A DNA stretch of 64,000 nucleotides. Source: Paragordius varius (taxonomy: Eukaryota > Nematomorpha). Both the position numbers and the translations under genes were made by a program. The stretch is taken from contig OZ176053.1 in the NCBI GenBank assembly GCA_964247055.1, positions 620,001-684,000 of the forward strand. Direction: 5' to 3'. Of this stretch, positions 21,579 through 32,123 are shown one piece after another (position 1 is the first letter of the stretch; every line of letters begins with the position of its first letter). The notes under the pieces were generated by a model that did not search any database, was not told where the DNA came from, and was given only the letters and a program-made list of their open reading frames with translations.

Positions 21579-24308
21579 CAGGGGTGGCAACACTTTTTTT
21601 GTCGCGAGCTTTTTTTTGGCTTTTTTGTTAAAAAAAGAGTTCGCGGTCACCCAGAAATATTTATCAAAAAAACTCAATCAACACTTTAAATGATGTATAT
21701 ACCTGCTTTACAGATTAGAGTGACTTGTTTAAACCATTTTAAAATTGTAATTTTTTTATCTATCAACCAAATACAAAAATAATTTTAATTAAAAGACAAC
21801 GGGTTATTAACTACCTTAATTTTTAACCAACATAAAACACTTCAAAATATTTATTTATTTAATTTCTATTATATGAAATTTTACAATATAAAAATTTAAA
21901 CAATGCATTTGAAATTACAGGGGAGAATACATTATGATACAAAAAATAAAAGAAATAAAAAATAGCATTCCAATTTAGAACCATAATTTGAACATAAATA
22001 AGAGTACATTAAAATTGTATCAGTTTTAATTCTATCCACATATTTTTTAGTAAATCGGCTTTTTCCTAAGCGAAAATACAACTCGATAAACATTCATATT
22101 TAATAAAGAAAAAAATATGTAAAACGCCCGACTGCGAAAAAATTCAGAAAGTTTATCTAAATTAGGTTCAAATGAAGTCAAAGCAATTCTCAAACATGAT
22201 TCTAAATGTTTATTAGTTAATTGTGACCTCTGTTTAGTTTTGATAGCATTCATAATTGAAAAAGCCGATTCACATAAATATGTGGATCCAAAAAAAGAAT
22301 TGAATAATGCAGCGGTTTTCCAAATATGGGGGTATTTATCTTTATTTATAAATTTATATATATCTGATCCTAATGATTTTAGATGGATATCGCATTTAAC
22401 ATTTATTAATTCCTCTTCCAACTCTGCTAAATTTGGTACACCAAGAAAGTGGCTGAGTTTTTGAGCAATATATTCAACATTATTATTATTATTAAATGGG
22501 CATGATAAAAAAATAGCGATGTCTTCAAGTTTATTTATAGATGAAAATCGTTTTTCAAAATCATTAATAAGCAGACCAATATCATCTGCATATTTTTCAA
22601 AAGAGAGATTCTCTATTTTTTCAGACACCGCTGCCAGATTAAAAAAATGTTTTAAATCTCGGTTTTTTAATTGTGTTTCTACTACTGTTAGTGTTTCCTT
22701 AAAAGATTTTAAAGCACCCATCATATCCATTATTGTTTTCTCTTTTCCTTGTAATTGGATGTTTAATTTATGCAATTTTTCCGTGATATCGCATAAAAAT
22801 GCAAGATCAAGCAGCCAATCTTGATCTTTCAATTCAGGGTATGAAAATTTAGAATTCTCTAAAAAAATTTCTAATTGTGGTAAAAGTTGCCTAAATCTAA
22901 TTAAAAATGCGGCACCACTCAACCACCTTACATCAGTATGTAATAAAAGTTCTCCATATTCCACGCCGCACTCATTTAACAAAATTCGAAATTGGCGGCG
23001 GGACAAGCTTTTTGTTCGAATGGCGTTAACAATTTTAAAACAGGGGTTCATTACATGATGGTATTTTAAAACTTTTGAACATAAAACTTGATTATGGATT
23101 ATACAATGGTAATCAATGAACTTGGGAAATGCACTGTGATTTTTACATAAAGCGATAAAGCCGTTGTTAACGCCAATCATAGCTGGAGCTCCATCAGTAG
23201 TTATAGATGCGAGTTTTACGATGGGAAGTTACGTATCTGTGATAAATTTATAAAAAGAATCAAAAATATCATGCCCTCTGGTTCGTTCGTGGAGAGGTAT
23301 TATAGTTAATAATTCCTCCTTTGCAGATAAATCACTAAATATCATACGAATAAAAATGCATAATTGGGCGATTCCAACATAATCGGTGGACTCATCGAGT
23401 TGCAAGGAAAAAAATACAGTTATTAATATTTTCATGTAAATCTTCATCAAGATTATTACTAATATCTTCAGCCCTGCGCATAACGGTATTTCTCGATAAG
23501 CTTATGCTTTTAATAGCTGTCATAATATTATTTTTGTTATCAAAATTTTCAAATAAAATATCACAAGCGCTAATAAAGGCTTCTTTAAATATTTCACCAT
23601 CATAAAATGGCTTATTGTTCCGAATGAGTATTTCCGCTACCTTGAATGAAGCAATCGTAGCATTTTTATAGTCTTTGTTGTATTTACGTATGCTATTTTG
23701 TGAGGCGGATAATTGTTCTTTTAATTCCTTTACTTTAATGTTGCGTTCTTGAGTTGTAAGGGGTAGTTTTTGGAGTAATGTGGTTGCAGAGATCTATAAT
23801 GTCTTTCAATATTTGACTTTTTGGGCAAAGCAACAGTACTATTGCATATTAGACAGGTGCATGTTTCATTTATCATAATAAAAAGTATTCATGCTCCCAA
23901 TCTTTCTTGTATCTGTACAACTTTTTTTGGCTCATTCTAAATATAAGTTTTAAAAACCTACTTTTGGTGTATCAAATCAAATCTAACTTCACGATTATGC
24001 TTCTGATTTATGAATAAGCTTTGCTCAAAGTTTTGATATATTCAAGGGAAATGACTGATTTTTTTTAATGCAAATGCTCCAAAACATATGAATATAATTA
24101 ATAAAATAATTTTTTTACACCCTTTTCTTAGACGTTTTTTTTTAATTTAAACCGTATTTTTTTGTATTTAAATTTAAATTCGCTCAGAAGTAGCCAACTA
24201 TCCGAAAAAAATCAATAAAATTTTTTAAAAAAAAATATTTTCAGGCGGTCACTTTTTGAGTTGTCGCGGTCACGAAAGTGACCGCGGTCACCTCGTTGGC
24301 CACCCCTG
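21579..24308 (-). mobile_element. hAT transposon (Charlie-like), full length but decayed
   Basis: Ends CAGGGGTGGCAACAC and GTTGGCCACCCCTG form the inverted repeats. A perfect 8-bp duplication AAATATAG flanks it (21571-21578 and 24309-24316). It sits inside a family M MITE, whose halves are 21538-21578 and 24317-24562. Length 2.73 kb. The transposase on the minus strand is broken. Confidence 0.93.
22047..23895 (-). pseudogene. hAT transposase, GTF2IRD2/ZBED-like, broken
   Basis: N-terminal BED-type zinc finger fragment near 23770-23890 (CTCLICNSTVALPKKSNIER, then H). The middle (23229-23450) carries SLQLDESTDYVGIAQLCIFI. The main 377-codon frame 22047-23180 holds TDVRWLSGAAFLIRF and the C-terminal dimerisation region LFNSFFGSTYLCESAFSIMN, then QRSQLTNKHLESCLRIALTS. 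An in-frame TAA follows ITDT near 23235 and at least two frameshifts lie near 23420 and 23790, so it cannot make a full transposase. Mammalian GTF2IRD2 and ZBED5-type genes derive from the same Charlie branch; here it is clearly within a transposon. Confidence 0.88.
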
Positions 24309-24725
24309 AAATATAGAGACAAATATTTTTAAAAGACAACCATACTTTTTTAAACCTTAACTTTTCCAATATAAATTATATTATCACAATTTTAAAAATA
24401 TAATTTATTGTGTCACCTACATATATATATATATATATATCAATTCTATAATATGCAATTTGAAACAAATGATTTATATTTAAAAAAGTATGGGATTGTC
24501 TTTTGAAAAAAAAATTTGTCTTTATATTTTAAAGTTTTGTCCGTATAATTTCAGTTTTACTGTAAAGAACTTTGCATACTTTTATGATTAAGGTATAATC
24601 CCTGAATAATAGATATGTTTATGTTATACCCAGTTATTTCAGTTAAAAATTGAAATTGATACAATTATTCACTAATGAAATATAATCTGATATTTTGAAT
24701 GGAAACGGGTTGTTTTTTAGGCTAG

Positions 24726-24753
24726 CATATATATATATATATATATATATATA
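24726..24753. repeat. (TA)n microsatellite at a snapback MITE end
   Basis: A TA run leads directly into CACTGTGTGC, consistent with TA-target insertion. Confidence 0.88.
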
Positions 24754-25635
24754 CACTGTGTGCAAAAAAATTTTTAACAAAAAATTTTTTTTCATTTGCT
24801 AGCTTATGACCAGCGAATTCATTTGCCGCAAAATTTTTTATTTGTTGACAACCTAGTTTTTGAATTATTGAGAGAAAATCCAAATCGTGCAAAAAGTAAA
24901 AATTAAAGATAATTAAGGATAATTCAAAAAATAATGATAAAATTTAAAATATTATGGTTAATTATCATTTTAGGAGATATTTCATATAAATGGCCTAAAT
25001 CATATAGTTAGTGTTTCTATAAAATTTCAGGTCGAAAGATGGCGTTAAAAATTTAATGAAACTATATTAAAATAATTTTTTTATTACCTAAACTTACTAT
25101 TAAAATCTTAACATTCATATTTTATTCAGGAAAATAGACTTCTATAAAATTAAACTAAAAATATTGTGTTTTATTTTTGCATTTTTTCGTAATCTGGTTT
25201 ATAAGTGTATAAAAGATTTATATTGTTATATTTTGGATTCTCACATGATTAGGAATTATAAAGTATATAATTTATGCAAAATAGGATTGAAAATTAGTGG
25301 AATATCAACCAACAATCCGTACGAATCCCAATAAAAACATTAATTTGTCATAAAACAGACTTGTTACAGGAAGTTGTAATGATTTTTGGTTGATATTCAA
25401 CTACTTTTAAATCCTATTTTGCATAATTTATATACTTAATAATTCCTAATCATGTAAGAATCCAAAATAAAACAGTATAAATTTTTATACACTCATAAAC
25501 CAGATGACAAAAAAATCAAAAATAAAAAAAATATTTTTAGTTTTATTTTGATATAGAATTATTTTCCTCAATAAAATATGAATGTTAAGATTTTAATAGT
25601 GAGTTTAGGTAGTAAATAATTAAAAAAAATTATTA
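24754..25635. mobile_element. Snapback MITE, second copy, right end missing
   Basis: Starts CACTGTGTGCAAAAAAATTT after a TA microsatellite and follows the 177-1443 element, including the centre TATCAACCAACAATCC, until it breaks at the start of array unit B. The last ~370 bp are missing. Confidence 0.85.
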
Positions 25636-27001
25636 ATTTAAGTGGATATCGGTGTGATATTTGGTGGTTAATCATTAAATAACAACCCGGTTGGTTTATA
25701 AATTTTATTAACCACCGTTGTTTCCTTTTGAAATTATTAAAACTAAAGAGGTTTCGGTTCCTACCTGATGAAATCATCCGTTCTAAGTAAATTATTGAAT
25801 ATGGCAAAGAATTTCAACAATAATTATTGTTTACTCTATTTTACCTAGGCAATTGCTTTTAAGATTGCTTTCTACCCTACAAACTTTACGATAAACTACT
25901 ATCTTGAAAATGTTTTGGATATAATTTAATCATTACTGTATATGATAAAAAAGGCTTATTTTTAACAATTTAACTTCTTGAGTGAAATGGTATAGCTCCG
26001 AAACCAAATCTCCGTATAGGTATCCATTTCTAATCAGAAATTACATTTTTATGACTAATTTACAAAAATCAAAGAAAAAAGCGGCGAAAAAGTTTAAAAA
26101 TAAAGATTTTTTTCTCTTTTTATATTTTTTCGAAAAAAATTTTTTATGCCTATAAGGCAAGCGAATGCATATATATTTAAATTTAGCCCAATACTTATGT
26201 AATTTTTTTGTTAATGAAATCGAAACCGCTCTGCCACACACTTTAAAAAAGTGTTTAAAAAACAATCACTATATATCCAAATTGAAAAACAATTAATATT
26301 TTTCCATATTAAATCGAGATAAAAACATTACAGTTAAAATTAGTAGAGACAAAATGTAAAATCGAAAAGCCAAATAATTTTTAAAAAAACCATACTTTTT
26401 TAAACCTTATAATTTCCTATCTATAAGCTATTGATAACAATTTACACAGATATTCCTTATAAGTAAACCAGACAAAGCATATTTTAAAAAATCAAGTAGC
26501 TTAAAATATATATCCGTATCATATCCTAACTGATTTAACCGTAACTTTTTTTACAAAAGGATAACATATATGATCTGTCCGTATTTAAATTTTTATATGA
26601 ATAACTTTCAAAATGATTTAATCAACACAGCTTTGCAAGCAAATTAATTTATTTATTAAATTTTTACGACAATTGATTGATTTAAATAAAAAATAGCAAT
26701 AATAATTTTTGGTTGTTGTTTCAAGGATTTCAGATATGCTTCAATTTAAGAATTTGAAATTCTTCGTATCAATTTTCTAAAACAAAAAAAAATAAAAAAA
26801 TATTAATAATCATTACCTTTCGTATAAAATAAATAAATAGGTCCATATATTATATCTTAAAAATCTAATTAAATTAAAAATAATTTAAATATGAAAAAAT
26901 TTAAATACCTTATAATATTGATTAATGCACATAAACGCGTTATTCCCATTGCGGATGACATAACCATTATCTAAGTATCTGTTAGGAAAAAAATGTTTAC
27001 A

Positions 27002-27377
27002 TAGTAAAAATTGAAATTATACTAAGGGAAGGACAAAATGAAAAAATATAAAGACAAATATTATTTTAATCAAAAGTACAATCCACTATACTTTCTGAAA
27101 CCTAAATTATTTTTTACAATCAAAATTGAAAGTATACGGACAAAATGTAAAAATATAAAGACGACAAGTATTTTTATCTAAAAGACAACCATACTTTATA
27201 AAACTTTAATTTTTCTCATATAAGTTATTTAATTACAATTGTAAAATATAAAATTAATTGTGTTAGTAATATATATCTATATTTGACACTTTGCCAATTA
27301 AAAAAAGTATGGTGTTGTCATTTGGAAAAAAATTTTGTCTTACCTTTTGTCCGTATAATTTCATTTTTTTTACTGTT
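27002..27377. mobile_element. Family M MITE with an extra left half (unit B)
   Basis: A left-half fragment (27002-27110) precedes a full copy that ends TTTCATTTTTTTTACTG near 27377. Copy in C: 40670-41030. Confidence 0.68.
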
Positions 27378-27789
27378 TAAGTCATTACATTTATCTCTTG
27401 ACTTAATATTTTTAAATTAATATGAAGAATTTATAGCCTTATAAATCAAAAGCTATGGTATATTCATAGCTTTTAATATATTTAAAACCTGGTACATAAA
27501 TACTTTGTCTTTACGGTAAGTTTGAAAGAAATATCTGATTCTGATAAAAAACAACTGCTTGACCTAATGCAACTTGATTGCATATCATATAAAACCGGTG
27601 GGTTTTTTCAATAAACCGTCCACTATAAAAAGCTAAATTTTTGACATTAAAGTTAGGATACTCAAAAAAATTATTAACCTTCCGTTCATGGTTGTAACTG
27701 TATTTCCCGCTTTGCAAAACAATTGACAATTTTTTGCGATTTTACCCTGGGTTATTGGATCATTTACTAATAATAATAATAATATATTA

Positions 27790-27966
27790 TTAGAGTAAGA
27801 ATACACTGCTATAACAGATAGTCAAAGGGCAAAATGACTTTTTCTTATAATATTCTTCCCCTTTTTATAGCTATTAGTCAATAATAATGCTCTTTGCTAT
27901 ATATGTTCCCTGGGAATATTTAAATAAAAAAAGCTCGCAATAAGCACTTACTTATACTGTATTTAC
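27790..27966. repeat. Diverged relative of the second TA MITE family (unit B)
   Basis: Contains ACTGCTATAACAGATAGTCA and GTCAATAATAATGCTCTTTG, ending ACTTACTTATACTGTA. Copy in C: 41447-41622. Confidence 0.5.
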
Positions 27967-28648
27967 CAGGTGTGTTCAACACAAATGGCTTCGCGGGCCG
28001 CATTTGAAAAATAATATGAACATTTATGAACAGTTTATACTTTTTGCCCATATCGAATAAACTTAATTAAGAATACTGTTTAAGAAATATCAATGTTACT
28101 AAGATTTTGTGTGCTTATTTTTGCAAATTATGGATCTCTAAATTTGCTGGTGCCCGGGGCATGAATCCGTGATGGCGCCCCCTCCCCTCCATACCAGCTC
28201 TTGCATTTTAAAAATAATCAAATTCAAACCGTGGTCATGACAACTCATAAATGGGTGATTTTTTTTGTATGTATTACAGTCATGTATCCTTTATTTTATC
28301 AAAAATTTATTTTTCCGTTTAATGGGTATAAATATTTGGTAAAGAATGGAAAAAACAAGGACGCTATGGTAAATTTTATACTTTTTTGATGAATATGATA
28401 TTGTTAATACCATAGAGCTTTTGTTTTTTCCATTCTTTGACGAATATTTTTACCCATTGAACGAAAGAAAATAAATTTTTGATAAAATAAAGGATACATG
28501 ACTGTATTTAAAATAATAACTTTTAAATACCTTATTTTTTGAAACAAAATTAAATTTTTTTTATATCCGGCACCCCTTCAACCATGGCACCCGGTAGTCC
28601 CCTTTTTCCTTTCTAGCTAGCCGGAGGGCCGCATGTTGGACACATCTG
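27967..28648. mobile_element. hAT MITE, GCGGGCC family, in unit B (682 bp)
   Basis: Ends CAGGTGTGTTCAACACAAATG and GCATGTTGGACACATCTG; 8-bp flanks GTATTTAC and GTATATAC (one mismatch). A second MITE (28277-28504) is inserted inside. Confidence 0.75.
28277..28504. mobile_element. Palindromic TA MITE nested in the hAT MITE (unit B)
   Basis: Ends CAGTCATGTATCCTTTATTT and AAATAAAGGATACATGACTG, perfect complements over 20 bases, flanked by TA. 228 bp, palindromic throughout. Confidence 0.88.
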
Positions 28649-28739
28649 GTATATACCATTTACTTATAACCCCTAACCCTAACAGTTTGTAAAAAATATG
28701 TTGCAAAAATTATTTTAATATGAAATGTTGTGTTTAAAT

Positions 28740-29345
28740 CATGACTCTTCAATACAAATGGCTTCGCGGGCCCCGAATTCGAAATATATAGGGGAGGGGG
28801 GGGGGGGGGGGGCTTTTATAAATAATTTATAAAATTTCAAACATATAATACTGTAAAACGCAAAACTTTTCTAGTTCTTGGGAAATATATAGAATTATTA
28901 AATATGTTTAAGAAATATCTATTATATTAAAATTTTCTTATCAAATTTTTGCATATTATGGATTGAATCTTTGCGGCCATTTTGGACTTGTTAAAATGTC
29001 AACTGTTCCATATTTAAAATACTTAAACACGAGAAAATTTGACTTTTATGATTCTTATGCGTTGTGTACAATCGAAAGTGTTGTTTTTGAATGGAAAAAA
29101 GTCGAAAAAAACTTTGACATTATATACTCTAGGAGTCTATAAAATGAGTTTTGCAAAACAAAATGTACCCATACTTAAATTCCTAAACCAGGTGTAGAAG
29201 AATTATATCATCCAATTAGCAACCAAACTAGAAAAAAATGTTATATTTGTTTGCATTTTACACTATTATGTTGGAAATCTTATAAAATATTAATTTATTA
29301 ATGCTCATATATATATATATATTTTAAATGCGGCCCGTTGTTGGA
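28740..29345. mobile_element. Second GCGGGCC-type hAT MITE (unit B), with G run
   Basis: Starts near TCTTCAATACAAATGGCTTC and ends near ATGCGGCCCGTTGTTGGACA. Contains a long G run near 28791-28812 and a TA microsatellite near 29308-29322. The copy in unit C is 42387-43005. Ends are degraded. Confidence 0.55.
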
Positions 29346-29485
29346 CATAACCTTGCTACCATCCCTTGTAATTAATTGTCGAATTTTAATTAAAAATACC
29401 ATCATCAAAAACAACTTCATTTCGCGCTCTGCACACATCTTGGGCATTTGAACGGCCAGGGCTATTATTCTGTATATCATACAAA

Positions 29486-29489
<4 letters not shown>

Positions 29490-29534
<45 letters not shown>
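29490..29534. repeat. (TA)n microsatellite (unit B)
   Basis: About 22 TA units. The unit C counterpart is at 43149-43195 and differs slightly in length. Confidence 0.92.
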
Positions 29535-29540
<6 letters not shown>

Positions 29541-29765
29541 TTACAGTGCTTCCTGAAATTGAGAGGTTTAAAAAATTTCCCAATGAAATTGATATTCTGA
29601 TATAGGCCAGATTCCTATGGTGTTTATTTGAATCTTACAAGTGAAATTAAGGAAATAATCATAATTTTGTATAATAACTCTAATTAACAATGACAAAAAG
29701 TTGCGCATATTATCCTAAATTAAATATTTTCGATGAAAGCTAAATGCTTGATGCCAAAACATCTA

Positions 29766-30046
29766 CAGTAAAAACTAAAATTATACGGACAAAACGTAAA
29801 AATATAAAGAGATATTTTTTCTAAAAGGCAACCATACTTTTTAATTCTTGATTTATATCGATATAACTCATTGTTTTAAATGGCAAAGTTTGAAATAGAT
29901 ATATAATACTAACATAACCAATCCTATATTTTACAATTGTAACTAAATAGCATATATGAGAAAAACGGTATTAAAAAGTATGGTTGTCCTTTAGATAAAA
30001 GTCTTCATATTTTTACGTTTTGTCCGTATAATTTTAATTTTTACTG
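29766..30046. mobile_element. Family M MITE (unit B)
   Basis: TA, CAGTAAAAACTAAAATTATA ... TAATTTTAATTTTTACTG, TA. A clean example, with arms alike over ~130 bp. Copy in C: 43423-43706. Confidence 0.85.
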
Positions 30047-30442
30047 TAATTACACAATGTACTCCTTTAGAAAGCAAAATAATATTTAGCTAGTGCCGAA
30101 ATTGTGCGATAATAATTTTTATGTCTGCGAAATTAAGTTAAACATGATATTTAAAAATTGCAAACTTTGTTTAAAATTTAATTTTAATTTAGTTGAAGCG
30201 TATTTCAGGTATGTTGAAGAATGATGGTGGAAATATAAAAAACATTTGATAAATATAAAAACCCTTCTCTATATAAATCGATCCTGAGCATTTCTATCAC
30301 CTTAGTTTGATTAATCTATTTATTTGTGTTTAAATTTAATTTGTGAAAACACTTTTTTAATTTGAAGTCGATAAAACTGGAAAAATTGTGAGGTAAAGGA
30401 ATGTTCAGCATCATTGAAATATATAAAAAGTTTATTTGATGA

Positions 30443-30701
30443 CAGTAAAAATTGAAATTATATAGAGAAAACGTAAAATAAAGACGAATGTTTTTTTTAA
30501 AGACAACCATAGTTTTAATTATTTTTTAAAACTTTAAAATATAAAATAGATATATTAATTGGTAACACAATCAATCATGCATTTTATGATTGTATTTAGA
30601 TTACTTTAATAGGATAAATTGAGATATAAAGTTATGATTGTCTTTTGAAAAAACAACTGTCCTTATATTTTTACGTGTTATGTCCGTATAATTTCCTACT
30701 G
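30443..30701. mobile_element. Family M MITE (unit B)
   Basis: CAGTAAAAATTGAAATTATA at the left and TGTCCGTATAATTTCCTACTG at the right. Copy in C: 44101-44364. Confidence 0.8.
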
Positions 30702-31037
30702 TATAGTGGTGTTTTTAGCGTTTTCACCATACTTCAAAATACCATATAATACGGTGGTTCTCTTACATTTTACTAATAATGTCATTTTTTTAGAAAAATA
30801 TAAATTTGACTTTCACTAAAAAAACAATTTTATTTAGCAGAATGTGCGCAAATTTTGCATCTGATATGAGCCGTAACCACAAAAGTGGTAATAACTTTCT
30901 TATATGACTCGTAAAACCTAAAACCAAGAGCTATGAGAAGATTGAGGCATTTATCCATAAAAATATTTATTTTTCATCAGAATATTTTTTGGACCCCAAG
31001 AATTTTACTATATAAAAATATAATGATATATTAATTG

Positions 31038-32123
31038 CACTAGACAACAAATTTTAACTTTTTTTAACTGCCATTCCTGTAAATTTAAAATTTATTTCAT
31101 TTAAGTTCATAATTTGAATATCTGAAAAGAAAATTGGTCTAGCATTCAAGATTTTTTTATATTAGAGTTTATCGATAATTTTTAGCCGCGATTTAACATT
31201 ATTCGAAAATTAAAAGTTTTAGATATGAAGGCATGTATTTTATATCATTCGAAAGAGCGCAAAAAACTGCATCTTTTATGTAGTAAGTCATCTAAATCAA
31301 TTGGATGTAAAATTGGATCTAAATGGTCGAAATTTTCAACCTTTAAATAAGTCAAGAATTTTCACATACAAACTAATTTGAAAATAATATAAATTATTTT
31401 AATATAATAGGGTTATATTACTATTTAATTAAAAAAAAATGTTTGAAAAAGCTTTGGTTTGCTTTTTTTATAATTATTTTTATCATACATATTTTACCTA
31501 GTGGATACTAAAATGCATAGTTACTCTAAATTTATTACACAATGCCTATAAAAGATCAAAAATACCTTAAACTCTGTTTTTATTTTTAAAATTTCGAAAT
31601 TATCAGCCTCGTAAAGAAAACAAATTAATATTGATGAGATGGTAATTTTTAAAAACAAAAACTTAAAAATGGCTGTTTTGAGTGACATAAAAGCAATAAA
31701 AAAATGTTTTAATCAAAAAAACTTTCTTGTGTTATCTTTTTTTGGACATCATCACCATCTAAACAAAGTTTGAGCTATTTTCATCCATTAGTTTTAAAAA
31801 TATAATAATTAAAAAAATGGTCTCGCTTCGTGCGTTTGTCGCTCTTTGTGCCCAATATTAACTGTCGATGTAATACATATTAGTATGCATTTTTAGAGTT
31901 TATAACTCTTTCGAATGATATATTACAAATGGGCATTACTTGTATATTTTCAAAGAAAAACGTTTTGTAAAATTTTGATAAAGAGGGCGCATAATCAAAA
32001 AAATCAAATTATACAAAATTCTACTAACGGGTCATAATTTTTATTTCAGATTTACTGTCCAAATGATACTAAATATCAGAAAATGCAAAAAACTCGAGTG
32101 GCAGAAAAATTTATTGTCCAGTG
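31038..32123. mobile_element. CACTA-like MITE (~1.09 kb) in unit B
   Basis: Inverted ends CACTAGACAACAAATTTT and CACTGGACAATAAATTTTTC (as read inward). CACTA/CACTG starts recall the CMC superfamily, which makes 3-bp duplications; here the flanks are TTG and TTA. No transposase. Contains TCTCGCTTCGTGCGTTTGTC near 31823. Confidence 0.6.

Larger units (their letters stand above)
21538..24562. mobile_element. Family M MITE split by the hAT insertion
   Basis: Left part 21538-21578 (AGTAAAAACTAAAGTTATAC), right part 24317-24562 ending GTATAATTTCAGTTTTACTG. The hAT and one copy of its 8-bp duplication separate them. Confidence 0.88.

Noticed and set aside
22047-23180. 377-codon frame as a domesticated host gene (ZBED/GTF2IRD2-like)
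   Set aside because: It lies within a hAT bracketed by inverted repeats and a perfect target duplication, and its upstream part has a stop and frameshifts.
28668-28683. CCCTAACCCTAA telomere-like sequence
   Set aside because: Only two units within a repeat unit; not a telomere or interstitial array.
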